From Prostheceraeus crozeri (lineage: Eukaryota > Platyhelminthes > Polycladida > Euryleptidae): a stretch of DNA of 64,000 nt. Location of the stretch: assembly GCA_907163375.1 (NCBI GenBank), contig CAJQUW010010299.1, positions 94,028 to 158,027 on the forward strand, in the 5' to 3' direction. Position 1 is the stretch's first letter. Each line of letters opens with the position of its first letter. A program made the translations under genes and the position numbers. The notes under the pieces were generated by a model. The model saw only the letters and a list, made by a program, of their open reading frames with translations. It made no database searches and was not told the DNA's origin. Shown here one piece after another: positions 1 to 11,521 of the stretch.

Positions 1-2577
1 ATTCATCTTCTACTAAAGCAAATAATTACATGCACAGACAATTTTTGTGGATCTAATAGTCCACAAAAATCTGTCATACAACAATTTGAAGGATACTTGA
101 TTGAGAGCATTTTTTCAGAATATTCTAGGTGCGTTGCTCTTTGGATTTAGCGGAAAGAGCAAAAATGTTTATTGCATTTCATACGACTGCACGACACGCA
201 CTGACTGACTTTGCGATGCGCTAACGATTCACTAAAATCATCATAGAAAACCACGATTATATTGGATTCATGCTTAAAGATCATGTAGTTACTTCGAGAT
301 AAAGACCAAGCAGTTTATAACTTATAGCTTCAAAGTTCAGAATTATCCAACCGTATTTGCTCATACTTCCAGACTAACTTTAATCAACAGCAAGCACGTA
401 CGAGCATTGTTGATAGAAGACTAATCATCAAGCTAGATGTCATGCACATCTTGTGTTTAAATAGCCTACCATGACATTTCATCGTATTGAAATATACTAG
501 GTATGTACTTCATAAATGACATATTTAGAATACAACTTTAGAAAGCTCGCGTGTTCGAGATCCGATTTGATCAGCATACAACCCTTGAATATATTTGTTT
601 TTCACAATTGCTTTCATCAAATTTCGTTCACACGAAGTTGAATGAAAACTGCACCACACGAAATGCGAAAATACACTGCACACGTTATCACATGACTTGA
701 CATCAATAGCCTTTACATGAAAACTTCTAGGAAATGTCAATAAGAGCATATATCTACTTGCCTGAAGAAATTGTAGGCTATATCGCTCCAATAACTTTAT
801 GTAGGCCTCACTATATTGATGACATAGTCAAGCCATGATGTACATGCACATGTAGAAAATTGCCATTAATCTACTGCGAACGAAAGATAATAAAATAATG
901 CTGTTGCACAATATACAAGAGTTTATGGTATGCCATTTTTATGGCATTTTAGCATATAATATAAATAGAATTATATAATGATTGAGCTCCAGCTTCAGCT
1001 GAAAAATGGGAACAGACTTTCGACTTCCGAGTGACTTTGACTCCATGTCAGATAATAAACAATGATGAAGTGAATTCATCGAATATGCCTCAGCATGTTG
1101 GGTGGAAATACCATGATTGCGATGCATTCTGAACACCAAACGATGACTAAGTTTGACATCACACAGTCCACGACTACATCGTTAGAAAATCTATCATCAA
1201 GGCCATCAAAAATGGCAAAAGACGCCACCAGAAATAGAAAATGAAAAGCTTCTTCTGAGAAGAATGCGTAATGTGCTACAAGCATAAAGTCAACAAGGAA
1301 AGTGAATGCCAGGAAAGGAAGGCACCTTGTGAAACGACGAATCCTGTTGACATAGGAACAAACTCGACCATGTGTGGTTGCTTTTTGGGAAGAGAAAGAC
1401 CCTGCACAAGTTGAGGAGCTACGTATAAAAAGATTTGAGCCATTGAGATAAATTCGTTGACATGAAGTTTGCTTTCATGACATTATTGGGAAGCTGAATC
1501 CATATAGGAAATTAAGAGGCCGAATACAGAAAAAAATTAATATCAGTCGGAAGATACAAGCAGGGGAATCTTTAAGATACACCTGGCTTTAAGCGTCCAA
1601 TCAGAAGATGAAATTAGCGCTGCATTTTCCGATCGGAAATGGAAGTCATAGTTCAAGTCTATGTTAAGAATGTTAATCAACAGAGGGAGAACAAAAACCA
1701 CAAGGTCACACCTTTCTTTTTTTAAAGAAATAGATTGAATGCTTGAGAAAGGTCTACGTCGCAGGCCGAAAGATCTCGCGAACGGGAATTGTGTTTTAGA
1801 TTCATCGATCAAAAGTTGTGGCGAGTCTTTAACCTGAAAACATCACATCGTTCTCTGTGTAATCCACACGGTCGTTTGTTGTGTCACATGGAGAAAATAA
1901 ATTCATCTAGTAGGAATATAAATATAACATATAATATAATATATAATATAATATATAATATAATATATAATATAATATAATAGAGAAAATAAATTCACCT
2001 ACCGTGCAAATATCATGTTGTAAAAATGACTGAATAATATTCATTTTCCGGTGTACCACTGGAAATCTTTAATAAAAGAAAAATCGAAACTTTTTTAAAT
2101 GATAATAGAATAGGAAATTAGAATTTTCGCAAATTGGATGTTAATTTTTTTATTAAAAAGATGTTTATTTGGTTATTTATACCAATTATTTGGATAAGTT
2201 AATAACTGAACGTTTTCAATGAAAAGCGCGCAGAATTCAGAATTGGTGGTGTTTTTTAATGAAAGAAGTGAGATGCCAGATTTGCTCCCAAATCTTGAGC
2301 AGAAACATGTATGCTGCCGTCAATTATTGAAAGGAAAGGAATTCTACTCGTCGATGCTTCAGTGAGATGCAAACTTGATTGACAGCATACTTGGTCAGGC
2401 GTGGAGGGGAAATTCCAAAGAATGCATGACTTTTAAACAGATACAATATGAAGAAGGTTCGTTCATGCAACAATGAAGACAAAATTTTTAGCTATTTCAA
2501 TTGATGATTTCGAAAGATATTAATATACATGTATTAATTTTGTATTTTGAGAAATTAATAATGAAATCAATAATAGG
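1..2577. other. AT-rich noncoding stretch
   Basis: I see no recognisable gene or repeat family here apart from an AT microsatellite near its middle. Open frames are short (under 90 codons) and show no motif or splice structure. It ends where the GIY-YIG domain of the first Penelope-like element becomes readable. Confidence 0.55.
1928..1981. repeat. AT microsatellite, 12-bp unit
   Basis: About four head-to-tail copies of ATAATATAATAT. It is a simple AT repeat with no coding meaning; the short reading frame across it is repeat translation. Confidence 0.85.
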
Positions 2578-2585
2578 AAAATCAG

Positions 2586-2753
2586 TATTTGATCACATGT
2601 CAATCATGTGGGGTCCAGTATGTTGGACAGACAAAACAGCCATTACATTGTAGACTTAATGGGCATCGACAGTCTGTTCAAAAGAATCATCTCAATACGT
2701 ATTTGAGTAATCATTTTAATAGTTCTAATCACAGTTGGGATGATGTAAGTATA
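2586..2753 (+). pseudogene. GIY-YIG nuclease, first half, of the Naiad-like element
   Basis: The frame reads YLITCQSCGVQYVGQT, then RLNGHR and NHFNSSNH. The YLI...QYVGQT pair is the GIY-YIG signature, and the Arg in RLNGHR matches the conserved catalytic-core Arg of the fold. The CxxC before the second motif is usual in Penelope nucleases. The family nicks DNA to prime reverse transcription. The frame ends at the 12-bp sequence GATGTAAGTATA that is repeated on the far side of the palindromic insertion, and the domain continues there. No methionine start is visible, so the N-terminal lead is missing or unrecognised. Confidence 0.75.
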
Positions 2754-3067
2754 TGCTTGAATAGTCCCTGCATTATATTTCGAAATCGGTTGGAGCCAGG
2801 GAAAAAACCAAGGTGTTCGGTTCACGTTTTTTTTCTTTAAAAAAAGAGACACGATGCATTTCGTGCACCTCCGGCGCGCATGTTCACGCGAATAATGAAG
2901 ACATTGCAGTTGGTGACAGACGCTCAGACGATGACATCATAGCGCGGATGATGTGTGACTACAGTGCTAAAATAAATAATGTACTCAGATAAATACTACT
3001 AAAATTAAAAAACAAAAGTAGAAGGACAAAGTCAGAAAAAAGGAAAAAGAGAATTGAAAGTCGAGTA

Positions 3068-3522
3068 TCAAAGTACCTCACTCCACACTGATCCAACGTT
3101 GCATTCCACCTTGTTGACACTGTTGAACTTCTTGGACCACAACGATTCTTTGATGACACGTCTTCGGTATATGGGATCGCTGTCAACTGTACCACAATTT
3201 TCCCAATCAATGTCGTGGCCACTGTCAAGCATATGGTTGGCAACTTCCGAGGGCGTGGAGAAGTTCCTGACATTTCTCTTGTGCTCTTTGAGCCGCTCCG
3301 GTAAAGTTCTCGAGCTTTGGCCGACGTATGACCACTGGCAATCGACATCCTTGCACTTGAGATGATAAACGACACCGAGAGGCTGAGGTTTTGCGGGTCT
3401 CTTCTTGACTAATAGGGACTTCAGCGTATGCATGGACTTGTAGTGTGTCTGGATACCAAGCTGAGTTAGTGTCTTCGAGATCGACTCTGCCAGACGGGGA
3501 ACGTAGGGGATTACGCATTATG
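3068..3522 (-). pseudogene. C-terminal GIY-YIG fragment of canonical PLE, left arm
   Basis: On the minus strand the frame starts at the truncation point with VIPYVPRLAESI, which matches the V-P-Y linker that Penelope elements have between RT and nuclease. It continues to GVVYHLKCKDVDCQWSYVGQ, the GIY-YIG signature with its Cys pair, then RLKEHKRNVRNF, a conserved SGHDIDWE segment and ESLWSKKFNSVNK near the end. The RT domain is absent, so this is a 5'-truncated copy that could not move itself. It reaches slightly further upstream than the right arm, by the length of the spacer. Confidence 0.8.
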
Positions 3523-3527
3523 CATCT

Positions 3528-3953
3528 ATGGCAGAGTCGATCTCGAAGACACTAACTCAGCTTGGTATCCAGACACACTACAAGTCCATGCATACGCTGA
3601 AGTCCCTATTAGTCAAGAAGAGACCCGCAAAACCTCAGCCTCTCGGTGTCGTTTATCATCTCAAGTGCAAGGATGTCGATTGCCAGTGGTCATACGTCGG
3701 CCAAAGCTCGAGAACTTTACCGGAGCGGCTCAAAGAGCACAAGAGAAATGTCAGGAACTTCTCCACGTCCTCGGAAGTTGCCAACCATACGCTTGACAGT
3801 GGCCACGACATTGATTGGGAAAATTGTGGTACAGTTGACAGCGATCCCATATACCGAAGACGTGTCATCAAAGAATCGTTGTGGTCCAAGAAGTTCAACA
3901 GTGTCAACAAGGTGGAATGCAACGTTGGATCAGTGTGGAGTGAGGTACTTTGA
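3528..3953 (+). pseudogene. C-terminal GIY-YIG fragment of canonical PLE, right arm
   Basis: A mirror copy of the left arm on the plus strand, 141 residues from the spacer to the stop. It carries the same VVYHLKC / SYVGQSSRTLPERLKEHK core and the same ending SVWSEVL. I can see two amino-acid differences from the left arm in the nuclease (around the TPSEVANH and LDSGHD segments). The tail after the stop has a T-rich run, then TTTAAAG and ends in GGCTCCAACCGATTTC, which is the reverse complement of the other arm's outer end. Confidence 0.8.
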
Positions 3954-4243
3954 TACTCGACTTTCAATTCTCTTTTTCCTTTTTTCTGACTTTGTCCTTC
4001 TACTTTTGTTTTTTAATTTTAGTAGTATTTATCTGAGTACATTATTTATTTTAGCACTGTAGTCACACATCATCCGCGCTATGATGTCATCGTCTGAGCG
4101 TCTGTCACCAACTGCAATGTCTTCATTATTCGCGTGAACATGTGCGCCGGAGGTGCACGAAATGCATCGTGTCTCTTTTTTTTAAAGAAAAAAAAAACGT
4201 GAACCGAACACCTTGGTTTTTTTCCCTGGCTCCAACCGATTTC

Positions 4244-4387
4244 GATGTAAGTATACAAATTATTGACTTTGTCGATGTTCGTAATAAATCTGATACAGCA
4301 ATTGCCTTCGAGCTTAACAGTAAGGAAGATTTTCATATAAGAACGCTGAACACCTTGCATCCTTTAGGTTTGAATGACAGAGTGTAA
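4244..4387 (+). pseudogene. GIY-YIG nuclease, second half, of the Naiad-like element
   Basis: The frame directly after the palindromic insertion encodes the end of a GIY-YIG domain: DVSIQIIDFVD, then FELNSKEDFHIRTLNTLH and PLGLNDRV. The E...(W/F)I..LNT..P.GLN.R pattern is the usual ending of Penelope GIY-YIG domains, with Phe where Trp is common. It belongs with the fragment at 2586-2753. A short non-matching stretch then leads into the RT region. Confidence 0.7.
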
Positions 4388-4395
4388 GGCGGAGG

Positions 4396-6640
4396 TTGCG
4401 CCTCTCAGAACACTGCAAATTCATTTTCATTTTTAGTTCTCCTATTAGCAGACGTAAGAGAAGCCATGGCCTTAGGAAGTCGGGTAGAAAGAAATATCCT
4501 CCATCTAATAGTTGTGAGGATATTCTCAAGGAGCTTCAAGAGTTGATGAAGAGCAACAAAATAAGAAATTTCTATAATTGCTTGAAATCGATTAGTGATA
4601 GCATGCTTAAAATTATGTATTCTAGGCTTCTTGATCAGTCGAATGACCTATCTTTCGTTTTGACAACATATGTTCATAGTAAATTATATAGAAACAAGAA
4701 GGATAGCTCTACCGAAGACAAAACGCATATAGTGATTCCTTTCAAGTCTCATTTAGTTGACAAACTTCATTTACCTTCTGTATTTAATGACAAAAGTGTC
4801 TGTGCTTTAGTTCCAGAAAAAGCGAAACATCTATATCCTCCCAAAGTGTACCATAAGCTTAATAACACTATTTGTTTGAAATTTTTCAATTATAATAAGT
4901 TTCTTAATAGCCTGACAATTCAGGAAGTTGTTGGCATTTTACAGAGCGATTGCAGCTGTGACTCGATGACCAGTTTTGTTTATGAGCCTTATGGGCATGT
5001 TTTTACCGGTAATTTAGATATAATAAATGATCCAGGTCTCAGAGCTATATTTGCGTATGGCACTAAACACAGATTGTCTAGGTCAACATCATGGAAATCC
5101 ATTCAAAAAGAGATCAGCGATTGCATAGATAATATATCTCGTGTGTCCAGTCGCCTTCACTTAAAGCTGATGACTTCTCTATTTGGAAAAACAGGCTCAT
5201 GATGTTAGTAAAGCACCGCATCTTTCGTTGTAAGAAGTTGGGTAGGAAAGATAATGGCAGCAGCGTTTGTGTTGATAAGGAGTTGCAAGATCTCCATAAA
5301 AACTTGATAGTCGTTCCTGTCGATAAAGCATCCAACAACTTTAGTTTCATATGTAAAAAGTTCTATCTCAAAATCCTGATGGACGAGCTTGGTTTTGACA
5401 TAGATTCTTCCCCTGCAGTAGGCAATGCAACTATCAACCTGAGCTTATTTCTGAAAAGGAAATCCTTACTAGACACGTTAAAGACATGAAATCAAACTTT
5501 AATATTAATGTTAGTGACAAGGACCTTAAACTACCAAAACTTTTCTGGATTCCAAAATTGCATAAAAATCCTTATAAGTTTAGATTCATTGCCGGAGCCA
5601 GAAATTGTACAACTAAAAAGTTATCGGTGAATATCAACAAAAGTCTGAAAGTGATAAGAGAAAATTTCCATAGATACTGTGAGTCAATCAGGAGTAATAC
5701 TGGTTATTCTTATTTTTGGAGTGTAGCCTCGACTCAAGATTTTTTGAGGAATATTTCTGACGTGAACGTCCACTCTATGCAAGTTTTTGACTTCACTACT
5801 CTTTATACAAACTTAGATCAAGGTGCTATCAAGAATAATATTTTTTCCATCCTTGATCTCACATTCAATTCCACTAATCGTAGATACTTGTGTGTAGGAT
5901 ATGAGAAGTAGTTTTTCTCCAAAATCAAATATAAGGGGTATTCTTGTTATGACGTGGACTCTTTTAAGAAGGCTATTGATTTTATAGTGTCTGAAGTCTA
6001 CATTTCTTTTTCCGGTTATGTGTTCAGACAAATTCGAGGAGTACCAATGGGAGGGAATTGCAGTCCTTTACTTGCCGACTTGTTTCTGTTAAATTGCGAA
6101 TTTGCTTTTATGAAACAATTGGTTAAAAATAAAAAGTTTGGACTAGCTAAATTATTGTCAAACACTTCGAGATATATAGACGATATATGCGTAATAAATT
6201 ACAAGCATTTCAATACCTTAATTCCAAAAATTTACCCAGTGGAGCTTCTTGCAGATAGAAACGGAGTCAATGACAAAGCCGTTGTTTACCTCGATGTGAG
6301 ACTCCAGTCTAGTAGTGACGGTCTTCGAACCTCAATATATCATAAAGTGGAAGATTTTGATTTCCCTGTTGTTCTGTTGACATTTCCAGACATCGAAATA
6401 CCTTATAACATGGGAATTAATGTATTTGCCGGCCAGGTTTTACGTTATTGTCGCATCTGCTCGCATCTTGAAGATCTAATTAAACGAATTAATATGACAC
6501 TTTTTGTGATGAGCAGCAGAGGATATTGTAAGTCTAAAATGAAGGCATGTACTGAGAAAATGCTAACCGGTCATAACAATTTTCTAATCAAGTTTGGATA
6601 TTTCTCAGCCAGGCAGCTGACATCGCAGTGCGCATTTTAA
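4396..6640 (+). pseudogene. Penelope-class reverse transcriptase of the Naiad-like element
   Basis: Four overlapping or adjacent frames carry one RT in order. Upstream there are segments typical of this clade: a CSCDS...GHVFTGNLDII block near 4950-5020 and IVVPVDKASNNFSFICK near 5309-5360. The fingers motif follows as WIPKLHKNPYKFRFIAG (about 5548-5598). Motif A is DFTTLYTNL (about 5789), motif B is RGVPMGGNCSP (about 6035), the catalytic motif C is YIDD (about 6173), and motif D/E is VYLDVRL (about 6282). The last frame ends at 6640 and no GIY-YIG follows, which fits the permuted architecture. The split into frames shows decay, with at least three breaks. Naiads are reported to use in-frame UGA for selenocysteine in some animals; I cannot tell whether that applies here. 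Confidence 0.8.
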
Positions 6641-7500
6641 ACAATAAAATTAACACTGTTTGTTTGTTTTCTTAGCATTTTTTTTATTGGTTATACCATT
6701 TCAGTATTTCACACATATATTTTAGTCTGTTTTGGTTGTATCCGTCTTTTGCGGTTGTTTTGTTTTTGTTTTTACTATTACTATCAGTATTACTTATTAT
6801 TACACATATCATTACTGTATTGATTTTAGAATACCAGCCGCATATAAGTTTATGCGGGGCCCCGCCCGCCTGGGCTTGAGCGTTCAGGTAGAGGGGCCGA
6901 AAAACGCGACCAGGCGGGTACCTGCTGACGACTGGCTATTGTTTTATTTGTTTTAACGTTATGTTTTTTTTATCGCTAACTGCCCTAGTGTGATGAATGG
7001 ACTGTGTCAGTAACTGGTCTCCATGGGGTTGACATGGTGATTACTAAGTGTCTATTTATATATAAGTTCCTAATCAATCGAGCCTGAAACTTTGACCAAG
7101 GAGATCACTTGTTAAGCGGCCTTGTACGATCTCGTACACTTAAGGGTGAAGTCCAGCCCGTATAGCGCTATGTTATGGACCCCCGGGAAGGTCCGCCCGG
7201 CACGCAATCAGATCCGTCAAGTCTTTGTGCTTAAAGACCTTCATGCATTCATGCATTTGTCGAGGATCACAAGTCAAAGGACCATTAGGGGTAAGGTCCA
7301 GCCCCGCTTTAGAAGCGCTGATTGAAAAATGGACTAGTGGGAAGGTCCTCCACACCGATCTCGTCAAGTTTGGCTCTAAAATGTAGTCCTATGATAGTCA
7401 AAAGTTTGACGCGCCTTGAACGTTTAATGTCTGCCGGTGGGAACGCACCACCTGTCCTCTTAAGGGCAAACCTTAAGTCTTATTAACTATAAGTTTATTA
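6641..7500. other. Tail region downstream of the Naiad-like element
   Basis: A T-rich stretch after the RT stop is followed by an unusually GC-rich segment at 6850-6925. It contains a 9-bp perfect stem, CCCGCCTGG (6866-6874) with CCAGGCGGG (6911-6919). A two-copy tandem repeat follows at 7141-7385. This may be the 3' tail of the element, but I cannot show where the element ends. Confidence 0.4.
7141..7385. repeat. Two diverged tandem copies, about 144-bp period
   Basis: The segments starting TAAGGGTGAAGTCCAGCCC (7141) and TAGGGGTAAGGTCCAGCCCC (about 7286) align over about 95 bases. Shared landmarks are TAGCGCT/AAGCGCT, GGGAAGGTCC and GATC(T)CGTCAAGT. They are clearly diverged, so the duplication is old. 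Confidence 0.65.
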
Positions 7501-8814
7501 AAATTATGAAACATTTAGACGTCGTTATGGGAATGTCCCAGCTTCAATATCTAAAAGATTCGTTGATATTCACCAATATTCAAGAAAGCATTGGAAAAGT
7601 AAATGCTGTAACACTCACGTATAGGTTTGCATTTATGACGGTTTATATTGTCCAAACTTCCGTGGAAAAAGAATTTTGGTCTCGAATTGATAGGAGTTCA
7701 TTGTTAATTATTATTGCAACATTATGAAAGAAATGTCGCCTTCCCTTAATGCTAAAAAAGTAAGCAAAATAATTTACTGTATATATGTATGAATGGATGA
7801 CTTAATTTATACATCGAAGTATTAACTCGTTGCGTTCGAAATGTTCTATTCTTCCCAATCAAAATTGGTCGAACCAATTTTGCATTAAAAATGTAATAGC
7901 TGTGTCTGTCGATTGGTCATCCACAGCCAAAAAATCTGACTTTTCTAATTGGCTTGTGGCAAAAATCAGAATCAAATTCACAAAATTTATCAATAATGCT
8001 ATAGAGGCCTATAGAAAAATCAATCGCAAACAAAAGAATTTTTAGTGCATTTTGTTTATCTCAACACTATTCACACTCATTTCACAGCGTGTCAAGAGGT
8101 CCGAAATGAACGAACCAGGTCTGAAAAATCCCGACAAAACGAGGACGGGACAGAAATCTGCTAATGCAGTTTTTCAAATCATTTCAGATGTTAAGTAAGT
8201 AGGCCTACAATAAGTTAGTGGATAATCACGTGTGCAGATCAAATCAATCGACTTTAAAAGAGACCTGACGTGTGTCGTCGGGCATTCGGATTGCTGATCT
8301 TGAAATATGAGAATCGGATGTGCGTTCCTTATCTTCCGATTGCCATTAGGTGAGGATTCAGTAGAAAAAATGATGTAACTCTTATAACGCTCATGATGGC
8401 TGTTCATCTTGAGATGTGTAGTGATTAAAGGTTAGGGCGTGTCCAATTTTTGCACAGGACTGAACCAAAGCTGAACTGAAGTGAATTTCTTCAGTTGACT
8501 CATTAAATACATTCTTATTCTGAAGTCCTATCATAATTCATACAATTAACAAAACGACACGTTTATAGTGTAGTCTTCATTTGAATAATGACATTCACAG
8601 TGATTGCGGTAATGATACAATAATTATTTAGTCTTTATTAAAGCTAGTCTTATATAACACAATTATCCTACGAAAGTAACGGACGTGTAAGAATATAAGT
8701 TAATTAAATAAGCTTTGAGCATTTTCCAGAAAAAGTTCAGTACAACGTCACGGAGCTAAGTACAGCGCATCAGCAGAATGACCAGAGAATTCGCTTTTTG
8801 GATGACGTCTGAGC
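7501..8814. other. Noncoding stretch, nothing recognised
   Basis: AT-rich sequence with short open frames only and no motif, repeat or splice pattern I can name. Confidence 0.5.
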
Positions 8815-8935
8815 ATGCCAAGAATGCCGACGTTATGGGTGGTGGGCCGGCCGGTCTTCAAAATTTTTGGCAGGGGCCGGGCCGGCGTTACTAAAACCGG
8901 CAGGCCCGGCCACCGGCCGGATTCAACCCTGATGC
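8815..8935. repeat. GC-rich imperfect palindrome, possible miniature element
   Basis: In otherwise AT-rich DNA, GGGCCGGCCGG and GGCCGGGCCGGCG face CCGGCAGGCCCGGCCACCGG in an overlapping inverted arrangement. The right side ends in GGATTCAACCCTGA, the reverse complement of a CAGGGTTGAATCC terminus of the kind DNA transposons have. The left terminus is not clear. Confidence 0.4.
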
Positions 8936-11521
8936 ACACCTTATTATCCAAACCAGACCTCATTTTTTTTACCTGTGAATGGATCGGTGTGCGCATGTAT
9001 GCATTATGTTTATCACAATAAAAGACTGGCCCAAGCTAAGAACAACTAATCTTGGAACTTCAAAATGCTACTTCGGATAAAATATCAAACGATTTTAACG
9101 ATTAATCTATACTCTATAGTGAACAGGCAGGTTAGGCAACAACCCATGAATAAATAGCAGTTGTGACTCAAAGACTGATATCAAAAATCTAATCAATTCT
9201 AATTGATTGCTGAAAATCTTGTGGGTGAAAGCTGCTGAAAGCCTTCATTCGAAATTCATATCCGCAGAACCCGACAAATCTCAGAATTTCATTTTTTTTA
9301 TTAAAAATCACAACACCTAGCGCATGTGGTGCGGTCCTCGAAAAATTATCATATTGTCATCTCATTAAGGATTAACAGACGTACACTATAAAATAGAAGC
9401 GCATTCTGCTTCCGACTTTAATGCATTTATGAAAACAAAAAGGGTGCACCCAAGGACACCTATAATTGTGATGACCACACTATTCGGACATCAGGAACGT
9501 TCAAAGCCTGGTTTTGTATTGTCAAAAATAGCAATCAACATGAGTTCTATGTTGCTGATTCATGACAATGTGCTTATGGAAAGTTTTATCTCGATATCTT
9601 ACTAGATGTGTATCTACTGTATTTCATGCGTTTCTCAAAATATCAGACTCACTAAACGGGAACTTGGATAAATTTTGCTCTGCAAAGTGGAAGCATTTAA
9701 TTTCTTCAAATACCCGTACGTGTAGGCCAGGGATATGGTGTAAGCCTACTGTCTGTATTTTAATATCCAGCATGTTAGACACAATAATGCAGTAAAATTG
9801 TAACCCAATGACCATCTGAGTAATTTTACTGCCAGTGAAAAGTAACAGTATAAAAACGCAATTTCAACATTAAACTTGTCAAGTGGGGTGACGAACGTTT
9901 CAAAGTGAGTTTTTACTTTAAATTAGGCCTACGTTGTTGATTTCAAGTGAGTTATTCGATCAAATTCAGTAAGGCATGAATTAAAGGGTGTCAGGTGCAT
10001 TTTACTAGTAATTCTAATGTGTAAAGCAAATTTGCATGATCGTGAGGTAGGCCTGTCCTCTGAACAAGGCTATAGGTCAAGTGGCACTTCAACGCAACTC
10101 AATCGAGCAATTGCACGAGAAACAGTTGCAAACGGGTACCGCATTTTTAAAAGGGCGACTGAACATAATTTGTGCAGTTCTAGATTCAAATGTGCAGCTG
10201 TTTTTTTTTACCTGTGCAGCTGAAAAATGTGGAGGAAAGAAATCAGTTAATGTAAAATTAAGTGGACGCAAAAATGTGAATAAGAATTGCATAAAATGTG
10301 TTGCAATAAATTAAAAAAGGTGGCAAAAGACATGACCGCTTGTTGAAAAATCTGAGTTTACGAATTGATTATTACGCCTGTTTGTCAAACATGAATGAAG
10401 TATTTGCCCTGTTCCTTGTATTTCAGTAAAAAGTAAGGTGCACATCTAATTGGGAAAATTCTGTTCACCATTAGGCCTACATCATAGTGACCTTTTATTT
10501 ACTCTTAAGGTCAATGTGATGCACTGCGTTGCTACTGATAGTTATTGGTACATCATTCTGCAAGAAACATAACTTCATTAAACTGCGAAGCATAATTTGT
10601 GTGACAGTGTCGCAAGAAACAGCGATGTAACTGAAAATTCGAAAATGCGTTATCGCCAGCTGCACAGTGTTATTATCATCTTCTACATGAAGCTCATGCC
10701 CGGCCGCAACAATAGCAAAGTTCTTCAATCTTCGATACAAGATGAGGGTGTAGTGTTTGATTTTATTTCTGAAATTGGAAAGAACTACATCTCAGAGAAA
10801 ATCGTTCTTTTTTTATAATTTAAGCTGTGAAAGAGTTTTCATGCCCTTTTATACGCTTATTTTTCAGCCTCAGATTTTCTAGATTGAAACATATGGGGCA
10901 TTGATTTTATTATGCATCAGCTGAATTATTGAGATGATTTAATTTGGGACACGAAGCACATAATTCCATCAGAATGTCTTCAAAAATTGCCGCTAGTCTT
11001 CTAACAGCAGAAGTCTGTTAACCTGACTGTGAAACGAGTTAAAACGACATCACACAGGGAAATGACAATATATTTGCATAACTAATTAGGAAGAGTATTG
11101 AGAAAACGGCTTGTGACCGCACATGCACACAGCAGCAAGAAAAATTGAGAATCATCAAATAGACTCGAGTATAATACTTATTAACAAATCATGGTTCATA
11201 AGAAATGTCAAGATATTCCTCCCTTCAGAGCGATACAAAATGATTGTCAGTCCGGATTATGATGTCGACCAGCGAAATAACATCTGAGGATAAAATTCCT
11301 CACGAAAAAAGTTCCGGGAATATCGCAAATCAAATCAACGAAAAAGAAAATTCATGATTATCATATAAATACTGTTTGCCTTCATTGTGACAAGTAGTAT
11401 TTGATTTGCATTTCTTGTCAAGATTGTGAAAAATATGTCGATCAACATAAATTTGTTGAAAGGAGATCAATTCCTGTCCGGTTGTCACATAAGCTGCACT
11501 CCAACTTGAGATCTTCAGAAA
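8936..11521. other. Region between the GC palindrome and the motin-like gene
   Basis: No gene seen. Part of 10145-10210 reappears in inverted form at about 22940-23030 (AATTTGTGCAG, then GTGCAGCT or a similar word, and a T or A run), so it is probably a dispersed repeat. On the minus strand this region would hold the 3' UTR of the motin-like gene. The nearest minus-strand AATAAA lies at 10906-10911, about 0.6 kb past the stop. Confidence 0.45.

Larger units (their letters stand above)
2754..4243. mobile_element. Palindromic insertion: two PLE 3' ends joined head to head
   Basis: Two arms of about 710 bp (2780-3492 and 3529-4245) are inverted copies with only a few base differences, separated by a 36-bp spacer. 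Each arm holds the C-terminal GIY-YIG region of a canonical Penelope element followed by its 3' untranslated tail, so the truncated 5' ends meet in the middle. The insertion is bounded by GATGTAAGTATA at 2742-2753 and 4244-4255, which I read as a 12-bp target-site duplication. The target is the GIY-YIG domain of an older Naiad-like element. The left boundary has about 26 extra bases before the arm begins. Near-identity of the arms means either recent insertion or gene conversion. Confidence 0.85.
2578..6660 (+). mobile_element. Naiad/Chlamys-like Penelope element, N-terminal GIY-YIG, broken
   Basis: This is a Penelope-like retroelement with the nuclease in front of the reverse transcriptase. 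The first part of a GIY-YIG domain starts near 2586, is interrupted by a palindromic insertion at 2754-4243, and resumes at 4244 with the usual domain ending (RTLNTLHPLGLNDR). A reverse transcriptase follows at 4396-6640 on the same strand. The order GIY-YIG then RT is the permuted architecture known for Naiad and Chlamys elements; most Penelope elements carry the nuclease at the C-terminus. The RT is divided among several frames, so the copy is dead, with at least three breaks besides the insertion. The 5' end is not defined, and the 3' end is placed just after the last RT frame; the GC-rich tail at 6.85-7.39 kb may also belong. Confidence 0.75.

Noticed and set aside
2959-4062. Opposite-strand frames across the PLE palindrome
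   Set aside because: They mirror the GIY-YIG frames in both arms; the nuclease motifs are on the other strand.
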